From Marsupella aquatica (Eukaryota; Marchantiophyta), in assembly GCA_973895155.1 (NCBI GenBank), contig OZ316892.1:5890001-5954000 (forward strand): DNA of 64,000 nt, in the 5' to 3' direction. A program made the translations under genes and the position numbers. Under the pieces are notes generated by a model. It saw nothing but the letters and a program-made list of their open reading frames with translations. It was not told where the DNA came from and did no database searches. Each line of letters begins with the position of its first letter. Within the stretch, counting starts at the first letter, position 1. This document shows positions 43,544-55,107 of the stretch, in pieces.

Positions 43544-43886
43544 TGTCAATCCTCCCTACACAATTCATTTGGCTATCAAATTCCGCGAGGGAATTGCACT
43601 TTCAAAATTTCTCCACAATCGACGCTCGCATTCATGGACCTTCAAGCACTTTGCGGCGGGTTCAAAAACTGGAGCGGGGGAAGAGTTTCGCATATTAGAT
43701 GGTTTTTGATGGTTACTGCCTTAACCATGGTTCGCCCTAAACCCACGTTAAATGCACTGCGGGCCCCTTTCACATCTGACTACCCCAGGCAATGCTTGCC
43801 CGGGCTCGCCCTCTCGCGGGCCGCCCGAGTGCCTCCGGGGCCGCCCGTGGGCGTGATTTTTTTTTGGTATTTGAGACGCCCTAGTA

Positions 43887-44452
43887 CGTTGCGCTTTAAC
43901 ACATATACCATCCCTCTTGCTGACCAAACAGTAAGGAACATGATTGGCCTTTTAGAAATTCAATGCTATTTATAAGTATTCTACAACTACTAAGGGGCTA
44001 AAGATGACTTTGCGAGAGGCCGGGCCTCATTGTTTTTTTCTTCCCTCAGAGATTAAATCTGAAGTGTAATGAGTGTAAAAGGTTGCAGTTGACTTTACTT
44101 GAATTGGGGCCTCATTCAAGTATGGTGTCTACTGCATCGCAAAGCAGTAAGACCAAGGAAATGCTGATATGGAACGCTTTCTTTGTCTAGAAGTTTAGAT
44201 CACCTCCAAAGGTGATTCAAACATTTCCAACCTTTGGCTCCTCATTCAAGGGATCTGCAATTATTGAACTTCAATTCGAATATTTTTTGGTCTGTGTCTA
44301 TGAACACTAGTGCCCCAAGTCTTGATTTTTGATCTGGAGTCTATCTTTATAATAGGAAGTGCTTTGGTGACAAGTGCCCGAAGTCTTGTAAAGGTAGATG
44401 ATCTGCATCGGCGGAATCGGAAGTATGCTTCTGACAAGAGGGCGTGCATGCT
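43887..44452. other. intergenic, right flank of the composite element
   Basis: No gene is recognised between the element's right end and the stop of the P450 gene. The part next to 44452 is presumably the 3' UTR of the P450 transcript. Confidence 0.5.
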
Positions 44453-46971
44453 CTATCTGTGAGGGGGAGCAATAAACGAGGCCTCGTCGGTGTCGGCCGT
44501 CGTTCCAATTTTGGAGGTCCACAAGCTAGACAGCGTGATTCGGATTGGCGAGCCCTTCTTAGTACGAGGCATATAGCTACGGACGAGGTTCTCGTCTGGA
44601 TCAACAAGGGACCATTTGAATCTCTTCAGGAAGTGGTGAAGAAATATGAGGATCTCCATCTTGGCGAACTCCATTCCTGGGCAGATGCGTAAGCCCGCTC
44701 CGAACGGAAGGAACACGTATGGGCTTGGCCGACGGGCAGCAGAAAACCTGGACGGCTCATAGCTGTCTGGGTTTTCGAAGAAAGCAGGTTGTCTGTGCGA
44801 CCTGTCTTGACTCCAGAATATCTGCATGTGCACGGGCAGCAGCCAAGAAATCAGCACAGCTTAACATTCAATCTCAGTAGCAATCAGTCCACTAAAACAT
44901 AAATGCTGTTAGAAATTGGTAACACGTGCCAACCATTCTGCCCCTTTCCTTGGGACAATGTTGGATTAATAATCTTTCGTGTACAGGAAATCGCATCATC
45001 TAGTCCAAAGGTATATGATCATACAGAAAACATTTTGAAACGGGATTTTGACGGTGATAGTTGGGGGTGGAGCTTCCTGAAGAGCATAGAAAACCGATGC
45101 TCTTACCTTGAATTTGCACCAGGAGATTTGGACTACGAGATAACAGTCATTGTTCCAGAGACGACAAAGATAATCTGTTCTGAGTGGGATGACGATAGAA
45201 ATAACCAAGCGAATTGTTTGAGGTATTGACTGACGTGTTCATGATCATGACTAGAGCGCCAGATCCTTGAAACTAGGACTGAATGTAGGCACAGACTGGA
45301 CAACTCTGAGGCATTGCTTAATACAAATTATTCTCTCCTTGAACTTTGCGTTGACCAACCGAAACTAGGATTCAAGACACAATGGTCAAGAACGTAAGAG
45401 ACAGGACAAGAAACGAACCTTCCAGCCCTTGAGAATGGTGTAACCGTTGTATTGGAAATCCCTGGTCGCTTGACGGTATCCAAAGGGTAAAATTGTCGTC
45501 TGTCGCATCGTCTCTTGTACAACCTGCCATGTGTAGATCATGCTCCTCAAATCCTCCATCTTCAACGGCTCCCCTTCCTTTTTCCTAGCCGCAATAAGCC
45601 TATGCTCTGCACATGATATTGAACGACTTTAATCTCTTCTTAGCAGTCCATTCTACTTACCCAGAGCAAACAATTTACCAGCGTGAGTTCATCATCATGC
45701 ACTGAGGCCGGATTCCTTCGATGGGCTGGTAGCGCATTGCTCTACGGCACAGTTACATATACGGGAAGAGAAAGTGCCCGAGGAAAGAAACCTGTACTGT
45801 ACGCGTACCTTAATTTGTAAACTCACAAGGGGCGTGGTACAATTATTTAAGCTGTGGCATAAATGAGAAGCAAAATTGAGTAAAATTGGATGAAATTGGG
45901 TATGATCTGCTGGGGATGTGTAGATTCTATACCCTCTATGAGCTTCTCGTAAACTTCCGGATGCTTGGCAATGTCGCTGATAGTCAAGGTCAGAGTGGAT
46001 GCGGTCGTGTCATGACCTGCATACAGCATGATCACAAGATTATTTTGTATGAATTCATCGCTCCAAACCTGACCGCTTTCATCAGGCTGACTGAGCAAGA
46101 CCGAGAGCAGGTCTTGATCCGGAGCAGCTGTTCCTTCTTTCAGCTCCTGCCTTCTGCTCTCCATCAAGTCAGCAACAATTCCGAAGAGAACAACTCTTGC
46201 TTTGAGAGCCCGGTGGAATACGAATCCTGGCAGGTTGATTGGCCAGCTCAACAATCCTCTGGACCATTCTTTGAATGCACGGCTCAACTTCTCTATTTCT
46301 GCACTTCCAGTTTTCACGGTGAGCCCGAAACAGAGTTCCATGATAAATTCGAATGTGAATTTGGTTAATATATTCTGAGTGCAGATCTCTTCTCCCGTGT
46401 CAGCTTTGCCCAACCAGTGTTTGTTCAAATGCCCAAGAGAATTCCGTTCCATCTGTTCCACGTAACGAAGCAAGGATTCGGGCCCCAAGAACTTGCCCAC
46501 AAGGTGATGGCGAACAACTCTGTGCGCTTCCTCGTCTAGTGTCAGGAGAGAATTTACCACTGTTAGATCAGCCATTGACTTTGGGTACGCCTTGTGGACC
46601 AATTTGTGTTCCGAGCTGAGGAGAAATCTATTGCCTGCAGGCGGGTCCAGAAGGACAACCGTGACCCCCATGATGGACAGCTTAAAAATGGGGCCATATT
46701 TGGCCACTTTCTGGTCGAAAAACGTCTTCATTCCGTTTCTGCTATAACTTCTCATAAACATCAGGGTATCCCACATCACATAAGGCAGCCCCACACGGCC
46801 TGGAGGAAATACTACTCCACTCGCCTTCCTCTTCTTCTCGCTCTGTGCTTCAAGAATCCAAAATGTACTGCTGAGAGCCGAGCTGAGAATCAGAACCGTG
46901 ACGAGCACGATAATGTTTCCCGTCCCTAATCTATCAGAAATGCAGTCCCAAACACTCGTCGACTGATCCAT
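44453..46971 (-). CDS. cytochrome P450, CYP85 clan
   Basis: Three minus-strand exons in matching phase (46971-45933, 45606-45419, 44821-44453) give 531 residues. After a hydrophobic anchor (IIVLVTVLILSSALSSTFWI) comes FPPGRVGLPYVMWD, the proline hinge of CYP85-clan enzymes. The I-helix reads MLYAGHDTTAS (oxygen activation), the K-helix VVQETMRQTTILPFGYRQA (ETMR = ExxR), the PERF-type motif is YEPSRF, and the heme loop is PFGAGLRICPG with the Cys ligand. All key residues are present, so the enzyme looks intact. It would be an ER-bound monooxygenase of terpenoid, sterol or hormone metabolism, as are CYP716, CYP707, CYP90 and relatives; the exact family cannot be set by eye. The N-terminus is somewhat long and the C-terminus (after ITLSSLW) has an extra ~20 residues. 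Confidence 0.92.
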
Positions 46972-49900
46972 TGCTCTTCCTCTTTGCTCTTCAAACGAGC
47001 TGAAGCACTATTAACTTCTGCCCAACACAAACTCGAAAGCTATTCGACAACGGAATCTCCTGGGACAGTCCTTCAAATTAGAATTTCAACTAGCTAGGGT
47101 CAGGCTCGAATCCCAACCATTGTTAACCCAAATTACTGCGCAGACAACAGACTATCAGAAGTACGCGCCAAAGCAATGCCAAGCTTGATTCAGTACTGTA
47201 TTTGTCAAGGCTGGAGCCACCTTCACTCTTGTGGATAAACGACAATTGCGTAAATTTCGAAGCAGACCATCGCCAGTACTGGCAGGAATTACTAAAGCTA
47301 GACTTTTGAAGGGAAGAACCTGAGCGTTGAAGCTTTGTCCAAAATATGACCACTGCAGTGGCTTCCTTAACTCAGGACTCGAACCGAAAAAGCTAGTGCA
47401 GCTAGGACCGGTCCCCTTCCTTCATCAGACTGTAGACACAGATAACAATATGCAAAGCAACACACGGGCCTGGATTGGATACTTGCTCTCAGAGCTACCA
47501 GGCCGGACCACTCACTCAGTACGTTCACTCTGAAGGCCAAGTCTACAGCTATATATTCTTTTTCTCTTGAACGGAAAGAGTCAGACCATGCAGCCTCGTC
47601 CAAACCCTGTTATCTCTGGGGTTTACTGTCCCACATTGAATATAAAACACCCACTTGAACACAGCGAAGTTTCAAAGTACATTGCATGTGTTGTGAACCA
47701 ACTAGATTGAGGGGTAACTGACGTTACTTCACAGAAAGCTTGCATGCCCATCGACATAACAAGTCCTGAAATTTGGCTCTCAGAAATTTGAGAATTGAGA
47801 CTTCACCCGACTCTTAAGCTCCGATTTCTGCTTCCACTCTCCCGCCTCTTTATATTTTCTTCCCGGCTAGGAGAAGTTCTCAAGAGACGGAAATGCTCGT
47901 GTCAACCGGCCAACTGAATCATATCTTTTCTTATCTACTCCTAATTAAAGGGAAATTTTGAAGAGACGGAGGTGCGTGTATCAGAAACCACTGCATCTGA
48001 ATCATATCTTTTCCTATCCACCCCTAAAGTAGATGGCTGACACTCATTCACTTCATGAGTTTATTCGGTGTTCTTTGTTGTAGCGCTTCAATCGTCGAAG
48101 ACAAAGAACTAAGTATAGAAAAAATGCCATTAAGGCCTGAACTGGAGGATGACTCCTCCATTACTTCCCACGTATGAATTTGATTCGAGATCAGTCACGT
48201 ACGTTCTTCCTACCAATTTCAGACATGAACCGATGGTGCTATCGATCCACTCAACCACCAGATCTCACACAATGGCGGGCCGTGGTTGCCTCTAGCTCCT
48301 TCCGTTACCCTACAGATTCCCTGCGTTAGAATTCTCGAACTAATCCTAACTTTCAGATGACATGAGATGAGCTGAGATTCACGAGGTCCAAGAGATTGTG
48401 CCTTCCAATGTCACGTTGGAGGGACCACCAAGATCGTCCATAGAGACCAGAATCTGGAAAAGGTGAACAATGAGATTTGTTCCATGTGTAACGGAAAAAA
48501 GAAAGCACTGAACACTTGATAAAAAAAACTTTGCTCTTCTGGACGTACCCAAGTTTTGTGCTAAAGTGCATCATCGTCAATCTAGGGAAATCTTTGTCAT
48601 TGTAATGGCAATCCTTGGTTTGAGTCCAGATGCAGAAGATTGACTGTCCACTATGTATAAGTGCATCCTCCCAGGAAGCAACCATGCACTTATGCACAGA
48701 ATGCACTCTGTTATAAGTGCATGGAAAAAATATGTTATGCACTTACCCATATGTGCACAATATGCACTACCCCATAAGTGCATGGAAAATGGTTATGTAT
48801 TTCCCCCTTTAAAGCAAACAAATAGGGTCCATTTCCTCTTTGCCATGATATTGTACGTTGTGGTGCATTCCTCCACAGTATTATAGTGGAGGTCAAAATT
48901 GCACTACTGTCAAAGTCTAAGAGTACACCTTTGATTTTTAACACCTTCAAATTTAGAACATTATTGGAAAGCTCCAAATTTTGGTATAGAAACCTTGTCC
49001 TCTCTTGTAAGTCTCAAAATTGGATTGCAATGATCAACCCCCTGAGTTTAGGGGAGCATAGGGGCCAAATTTACAAGTTCCTAAAAGCCTTGTTCCATGC
49101 CTGCTCAAATCCTAAAACCCGAGCCACACATTTCTGACTCCAATGTCATTTTCAGGGTTTATAGGGAAACTTTTCAACAACCAATATTGCTTTCAAGGAT
49201 CTTGGGAAATCAGGGGATGAGGGTGATGCTCACATGGGACTGACCACACATGCAATTGACATGCAAAGTTCTCAAGTCCCGTATATTGAATATCTGAGAA
49301 AATCAAGGGATGAGGCACATGGCCTTGACAACAACACAACGGACATTTGATTGACTGGAGAGCAATCAAAAATTCTCTCATATAGGGATCAGTAAACCAC
49401 AAAATAGGAGCCACTAGATGACGTGGAGGATCAACCATGCCTCGCAATCACCAAAGTGATTCATCCATCACAAACAGTCATCATTTGGGTCATTTTGATA
49501 TTTTTATTGGATGTAGAATAGAGTAGTCCAAAATTTTGCATTTGTTTTCTGTTTTTGCTTTCACGTTAGGGTAGGACCTCACCTGGTATCTGAAAAACAT
49601 ACTCTAACTTAACCCTCAGGGTTAAGGCTTAAATGGGTACCAAGATACGGGATGCCCCCCATACAAGACTAAGTCAGGCTTCCCAATATTAATCCAGTAA
49701 GTTGGAGCCCTAATGAGGTGTCAACCCCTGTGTCAACTTTTGACCAGAGGCTAGAGATGACAAATGAGTGGGTCTCCCGCTAACACCTATAGAAGGGTCA
49801 ATAGGAATTATGCTCTTTTCCGTGTTACAAAATGACAGCCCATTCTGATCAGAGGAGTTTGGCTATTGGCTAGAATTAAAAATGCCACAATTTTGTAGTG

Positions 49901-50070
49901 CTTTAACCAAGAAGTAAACATTGTGGTGACCTGTGAGCGTTTTCTACACCAATTAATAGATGCTCGTTTTATTCAAACTTTAAAAGTAGAGTAAAGTATC
50001 ATGAGAGGTCTTGGGCTGGTGTAGGTAGTTCACATCAAAATTTGTTTTAGCTTTTTATTAGTCGTCTTTT
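46972..50070. other. intergenic, P450 upstream region and repeats
   Basis: No gene is recognised. A TATA-like ctatatattc at about 47550-47560 could serve the P450 gene on the minus strand. A cluster of inverted/direct words is described at 48656-48790. The rest shows no structure I can support. Confidence 0.5.
48656..48790. repeat. cluster of TAAGTGCA/TGCACTTA words
   Basis: Five copies in alternating orientation: taagtgcat at 48658, tgcacttat at 48685, ttataagtgcatggaaaa at 48711, tgcactta at 48737 and cataagtgcatggaaaa near 48772. Neighbouring copies can pair into hairpins. It may be the core of a small foldback element. Confidence 0.7.
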
Positions 50071-50080
50071 TATTAGTCGT

Positions 50081-51292
50081 CTTTTAGGGCCAGGTACTTT
50101 ACTCTCATCTCCGTGGCTTCATCGACAGCTCAGTCTTCCTATTTCTCACGGTGGTTTTGGGCTTACTTCCACTGAGCGCCTTGCACCTTTGGCCTTCTTG
50201 GGCGCGTGGGCGGCCGCCTTCTCATTGTTGGCAGATCGTTTCCTTACTGAGGATCGACCTTTTTTACTTTCATCTCTCATGGAGGTCGAGGAGGGTTCCC
50301 TCCCATTTCAGGTTCATTTGCGCACGGCTCGGTCATCATTACCCGATCCTGTTCGAGCTGCGTTACCTTCATTCCAGGAGTTTTTATCCTTGGACCCCGT
50401 CCGTCTTCAGGCAGACCTTGCTGGGCGTATGCACGCTTTCACCCTCTCCAGCATCCTCACCGAGGCACCTGACACGGACCGAGCTCGGATTCTTTCTTCC
50501 GGAGGGAAGGGCGCAGGAGGCTGGCTTCAGGCCAATCCAGTCATTCCTCACCTGCGGATGTCTTCAGCGGAGTTTGCGACAGCCATGCGCCTTCGTATGG
50601 GCTTGCCCCACCCACTTCTTGCTGGTTTACCTCCTACTTGCACTTGTGGGAAGCCTTGTGATGCCACAGGTGTCCATCTTCTTCGATGCAGTTTGGGCGG
50701 CAAAACCATTTTTGTTCACGACGCTGTGAGAGATGCGACTGCTCAGGTTCTCTCTGGCTCTTTGGTCTGCGCGCGGCGGGAGGTGGTGCTCGAGTTACCT
50801 GGTCCTCCATCACAGCGGTTACGGGTGGATCTTACCATGGTCCGTGACGGTCACCGTACTTTGGCAGATGTAGTGGTGGCAAACCCATTGCGCCAAGACA
50901 TCATTGGGACAGCGGCAACAACGGCAGGGGCAGCAGCATCACGAGCAGCACAAACGAAGGAGGCCAAATATGCTGCACGAGCTTCATCTGATAGCTTCCT
51001 GCCCCTTGCTCTTGAGATATTTGGGCGTCTTCATCATCAGTTCGACGGGCTTCTTCGCCAAGCTGCTCGGGATGTTCACGGCCGGATGGGTCCCACCGGG
51101 CCCCCGCTATCTGTTTTGACCACGCACTTTCGCCAACGCATTTCAGTCACCTTACAGCGTGCTCAAGCTCGGGCCGTCTATCGTCGATCTCTGACAGTGG
51201 GTGCTAGTGTGACTCCGCAGCGGCTAGCCCCCCTAGAGGACATTCCTGTCCCACTTGCCGATCTAGTTTCGACACTTGATGTAGACCACTAG
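50081..51292 (+). mobile_element. 5'-truncated non-LTR retroelement, restriction-like endonuclease domain
   Basis: An open frame of about 404 codons, GC-richer than its surroundings, ends at 51292. It starts in the region that follows the reverse transcriptase in such elements (SLPISHGGFGLTSTERLAPLAFLGAWA). It then has a zinc-knuckle, CTCGKPCDATGVHLLRC (C-x-C...H-x4-C), followed by HDAVRDATAQVL and a PD-(D/E)xK-like core (RVDLTMVRDG, LADVVVANPL, KEAKYAARA...FLPLALEIFGRL). This order marks the C-terminal restriction-like endonuclease of certain non-LTR retrotransposons. The reverse transcriptase itself is missing, so it is a dead-on-arrival copy. A duplicated ctttttattagtcgt at about 50051-50080 lies at the truncation point. 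Confidence 0.75.
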
Positions 51293-51349
51293 CTTGTAGT
51301 CACATTTGCTAGGTATGATGAGGACCTCGGTCCATTTGCGGTAGTTTTA

Positions 51350-51445
51350 GTTACTCTTTCTTGGTTTTTAGGGGTTTCCTTTTGCTCACTTCTTTTAGTT
51401 CCTCTTTCTTGGTTTTTAGGGTTTCCTTTTGCTCACTTCTTTTGC
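51350..51445. repeat. tandem ~49-bp duplication in the retroelement 3' tail
   Basis: ctctttcttggtttttaggg followed by gtttccttttgctcacttct is repeated twice, directly after the endonuclease frame. Such repeats are common in 3' tails of non-LTR elements. Confidence 0.75.
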
Positions 51446-51639
51446 GTTTGGTTTTGTCCACTTGGGACCTCTCTTGTTTATTCTTTTGTACTCTATTTGG
51501 CCTTTTTCTATATAAAGTATGTGTATATTCTCTTTGGGAAAAGAAGTCTGCACGACATCCCATGTTATCCAAAACGGTTCCATCTAAAAGAGTAGAGTAA
51601 AACTAGTATGTGGGTCCAGTTAAATTCTTCCTAGTAAAT

Positions 51640-51780
51640 CAGATTGCCAAGATGCATTCACTGAGTGTCTTGTATGGACTAGATCAATGTATTGTCAAAG
51701 TGCATTCAAATGAGTGTTTTATAGAGACTAGATGATATTGCCAAAGTGCATTCAAACAGGTCATTGTGGACCATGACCCC
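51640..51780. repeat. three diverged ~50-bp direct repeats
   Basis: The words '(a/t)tgccaa(a/g).tgcattca', 'gagtgttttatagagactag' and 'atcaatgtattgtcaaagtg' recur about every 48 bp. Confidence 0.65.
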
Positions 51781-51909
51781 CAAAAAAATAAGCGCCTTAA
51801 CACAAGTGTTGAGGGGCTATTGTTGCCCATAATGCACTACTACCAGGGGGTTCAAATTGAAAGGCCTAAGAGTTTAATTTTTTTTTAGTAAAAGTGGAGG
51901 AGAAGTTTC

Positions 51910-52190
51910 ATATTGCCCCCTTCCAAGTCTGGACTCTGCATTCTTCTCCATAAGGCACCAAAATTTACAAAGACAAAAATCACTACTGACATGTACATTC
52001 TTCTCCATTGGGTCCTCTCCACAAGGCACCAAAAATTGCCAAGCGAAAAACCACTCTGCCTTCTTCTTCATGCATTCTTCTCCATAAGGCACCACAAATT
52101 ACAAAGAGATAACCTCAAGCATGGACTCTGCCTTCTTCTTCATGCATCCTTCTCCAGAAGGCACTGCAAATTACAAAGAGTAAAAGCACT
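51910..52190. repeat. four diverged tandem repeats with 'cattcttctccataaggcac'
   Basis: Copies at about 51938, 51986, 52070 and 52142 share cattcttctccataaggcac followed by caaatta-caaag. The two later copies also share ctctgccttcttcttcatgc. No coding meaning is apparent. Confidence 0.75.
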
Positions 52191-52990
52191 GCAGGCATTA
52201 AGGTTCGAAAAACCTCTTAAGGGTATTATGGCTCGGGACCACATCCATTTCAGCAGCAGCCCTAGTCCATTGGACTCACATCTGCATGGCTGCTGACTTT
52301 GCTTTTGTTTCCATGGTATTCCTAGGGGCTTGCTTTGTGCCCTTGTGGCAGTGTGCATTGCTCTGCGATAAGTATTGTGCCCTCTAGTTCTCTGCATTAT
52401 TTTGGGTTGGGCTCAAAACGCTTGGTCTTCTCCTAGAGAGATATCTGTTACAATGTGAAATGGTTTGCAGCTGCGTTGGCCTGAAGATACTGGCGAGGAT
52501 ACTGGTCATGTACAGATATAAGTGCCCTCATGCAAATCCTGTGACTAGCTCTGTTATTTATTCATCTCAAGCCTCAGCCGCGTTGCAGACAAAATCAAGA
52601 CCCCTAATGTGCAGAATTCTGGGAGACACAGCCAAGGTTACGCACAGTCTGATCGAATTGAAGCAGTTTTCAGAACTGTGAACTTCTACTACAGTAGGTA
52701 AGGGTTTGGGACTGCACATATAATCCCCTTCAGTTCATGGTCAGCAAAATTGCAACTCTTCCGGTAGATACAAACTTTGGATGTCGTAAACCGTAATCAC
52801 GAGCAGTCGCAAACTAAGGCATGGGGAGCGGTGTTGGTGAAAATTGTTCACCTCCAAAATGTGTCATCTTACATCTCCTGTTGGGTTGCACTTTTGGCTT
52901 ATGTATATATTACCTTCAGTTTTGGAATTGGCCTTTCCCGACTGAACAAGAGTCTTTTCTGTGGATGACTTGTAGATGTCTGACAAGGGG
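52191..52990. other. intergenic
   Basis: No gene or clear repeat is seen. It separates the retroelement debris from the 3' end of the HAD hydrolase gene. Confidence 0.5.
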
Positions 52991-52997
52991 ACTAAAT

Positions 52998-53026
52998 GTG
53001 GCTTCTCGTGCACCGTGAGAAGCCAC
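52998..53026. other. perfect 10-bp hairpin downstream of the HAD gene
   Basis: gtggcttctc (52998-53007) and gagaagccac (53017-53026) enclose a 9-base loop. It lies about 90 bp beyond the stop codon of the minus-strand gene, probably in its 3' UTR. It could act in 3'-end formation or RNA stability; no direct evidence. Confidence 0.6.
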
Positions 53027-53116
53027 TTGTACATGCAGAGACAGAGGAGTCCAGCTCCATTCCTTTGTGTGGGCGGGAAAGAGTGATGGTCGGAGTCAAC
53101 TCAAGTGGGCAATAAC

Positions 53117-55107
53117 TCATGCGGTGGCTGCTTGTGAAAATCCCTCCTCGGGAGAGATCCCCCACTGTGAATGAATCCACTTTTCAACCTCAGTGAGGTC
53201 TCGGAAGACAAGAGCACCATCGTTCTTGCAAGTCTTGGCTTCAACCGACTGAAATCGGTCCAGAAGGACAGCATGCATGCCAACGCTTTTTGCAGGCAGG
53301 TAGTCCTTCTTGTAGCTGTCTCCAATATGTAGCACCTCCCCCGGATTGGTCAAGTTGGCTCTCTCCAAAGCCAGTTCGTATATCCTGACATCTGGCTTCT
53401 CTACTCCCTCAATGCCCGAAAAGACTCCGAAATCCCACTCTGAACCCTGCACAGCGAATCGCTCCTCAATTGCAGAAATTCTATGGAGCTCTAAATTGCT
53501 TAAGATAGAGGGTTCTACCGAAATCCACCTCATACCACCACGTAGAGGTCGGTCAATCAATCAGTACCCGTTATCAAGCAGACTGCATTCTTTGTCTCTA
53601 TTTATTGCCTGATTCTTCCAAGAACAACGATTAGGTCCCTTGCTCATTGTCCCAATACTGGAGCCAACTTAGTAGTCAAGGATGACTGGAATTAGTTGTG
53701 AAAAGATTACAAATGACCCCTGGTAAGAAGGAAAGGGAGATTACCTGGCGGAGGCCAAGGGAGGGTAGGATCACATCTCGATACCGATGCTCAGCATTGC
53801 TGAGAATGCCAACCATAATCCCCTGCTTCCGAACCCATCTCAAGAATGGCTTGGCGTCCGCGAGTAGCAGATAGGGGACAGAGGATCCGAAAGTTTTATA
53901 GATGCGCAAAAAGATTTTCTCCAGTGTCTCATTGTCATAATTGTATCCCGCCTATTCATCCATCGATCCATACACACCAAGTCAGCTCATATTCTCACTT
54001 TAACATGGAAAACGTGTAATTGAAAAAACAAAACAAAATAACCGGATAAAGTTTTTCTCGAAAACCATTCAATGGTCGGTCTGAGCACTGTTATTTATTT
54101 ACAGAGTGACGATAACACACCCAACTAAAAGTTGACTAAATTTAGATTGTTGAAATGAAGTGAAGATGCATTGGATGGCAAAAACCGTCCACCTTCAAGA
54201 AAGTTATGCGCCTAAGAGTTTCCAATACAATGGAGTACAGTTCAAATCAGATGACAGTAGAAAACATGCGCACTAGACGAAAAATTTGCGTCCCTAAGGG
54301 GTACATAAATTACAGCCACTGTCGGGATCAGATGACAGTGAATTGATGGACGATCAGATACATCTAACGTAAACTGAATTTAGAGCGTTGTAGACATCAG
54401 AAAAAAATGCAGGAGCACACATTAGTCCCTGCCGCAAACTCCGCTCCAGGTGAGATCTCAGTCGATCACATATTCATTCAGTTGTCCTACCACTTGGACT
54501 AAAAAACGTAATTTGACTGAGCTGGCACACGTCTACCGCATTCTAGTTACAGTTCAAGTACTCTTCGCAAGGAAGCAGCTGAAGCTGACACATTTAAGCA
54601 GGCAGTCGTCGACTACATTGTCACTATCAATTTATTGCAGAAACCGAGGAGGACACTGGTAAATAATTGTGGAGATCGGTCGAAGCGTATTGAGACCGCA
54701 CTTAGTATTCTAGATGCGTCTTCAAAGAGAGATTTATGCCCGAAGAGCTAGATAAATCGAGCAACAGTGGCGATGAGAGTAATGCAATGAAAATGAAAAA
54801 GGAGCACCTTCAAGAAAGAGTTGTGTACAACAGTCCGCCACCATTCGATGTTGGGCATGTTCACTGCAGCCCCAAAGCACGGGTGGTTCCATGCCATCTC
54901 CTGGTATGCCACCTTGAAGCCCTCGTGCATCCGCTGGTAGTCAGGACAAGGTAGACCCACTCTCTTGGCCGCCAGACAGTAGTAGTCTCCCAAATCCCCT
55001 TTGTAAGCAATCAGTGTTCCAGTCACATCGACTGTAACACATTTGAGCTGTCCGACGGCTTGCTTGGCCACCACGGGGACTACCATTCCAGCTAGCCTAC
55101 GAGCCAT
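53117..55107 (-). CDS. HAD-superfamily hydrolase, HDHD3-like
   Basis: Three minus-strand exons in matching phase (55107-54808, 53951-53745, 53446-53117) give 278 residues. HAD motifs are in order: CVTVDVTGTLIAYKG (motif I, D-x-D), GIMVGILSNAEHRY (motif II, Ser/Asn), EKPDVRIYELAL (motif III Lys region) and EVLHIGDSYKKDYLPAKSVG (motif IV, GDS..KDY). Plants have a closely similar HDHD3-type protein of about this length, to which the blocks YCLAAKRVGLPCPDY, MPNIEWW and WDFGVFSGIEGVEKPD correspond well. The enzyme is probably a small-molecule phosphatase of unknown substrate. A longer frame upstream of the ATG has no in-frame ATG and is not used. The gene looks intact. Confidence 0.92.

Larger units (their letters stand above)
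22249..43881. mobile_element. candidate PIF/Harbinger-type composite element
   Basis: The left end reads GGGCGTCTCAAATAC (22249-22263). The exact reverse complement ends the block at 43867-43881. Both termini are flanked by TAGTA (22244-22248 and 43882-43886), a possible target-site duplication. If the terminal repeat starts one base further out, the duplication becomes AGT (3 bp); Harbinger elements usually duplicate 3 bp, typically TWA, so the match is imperfect. Inside are a Harbinger-type DDE transposase (+) and a Myb/SANT-like protein (-), the two genes expected of this superfamily. At 21.6 kb it is far larger than usual, explained by a nested insertion at about 27.7-41.4 kb. Two separate, partly deleted elements remain an alternative. 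Confidence 0.6.
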
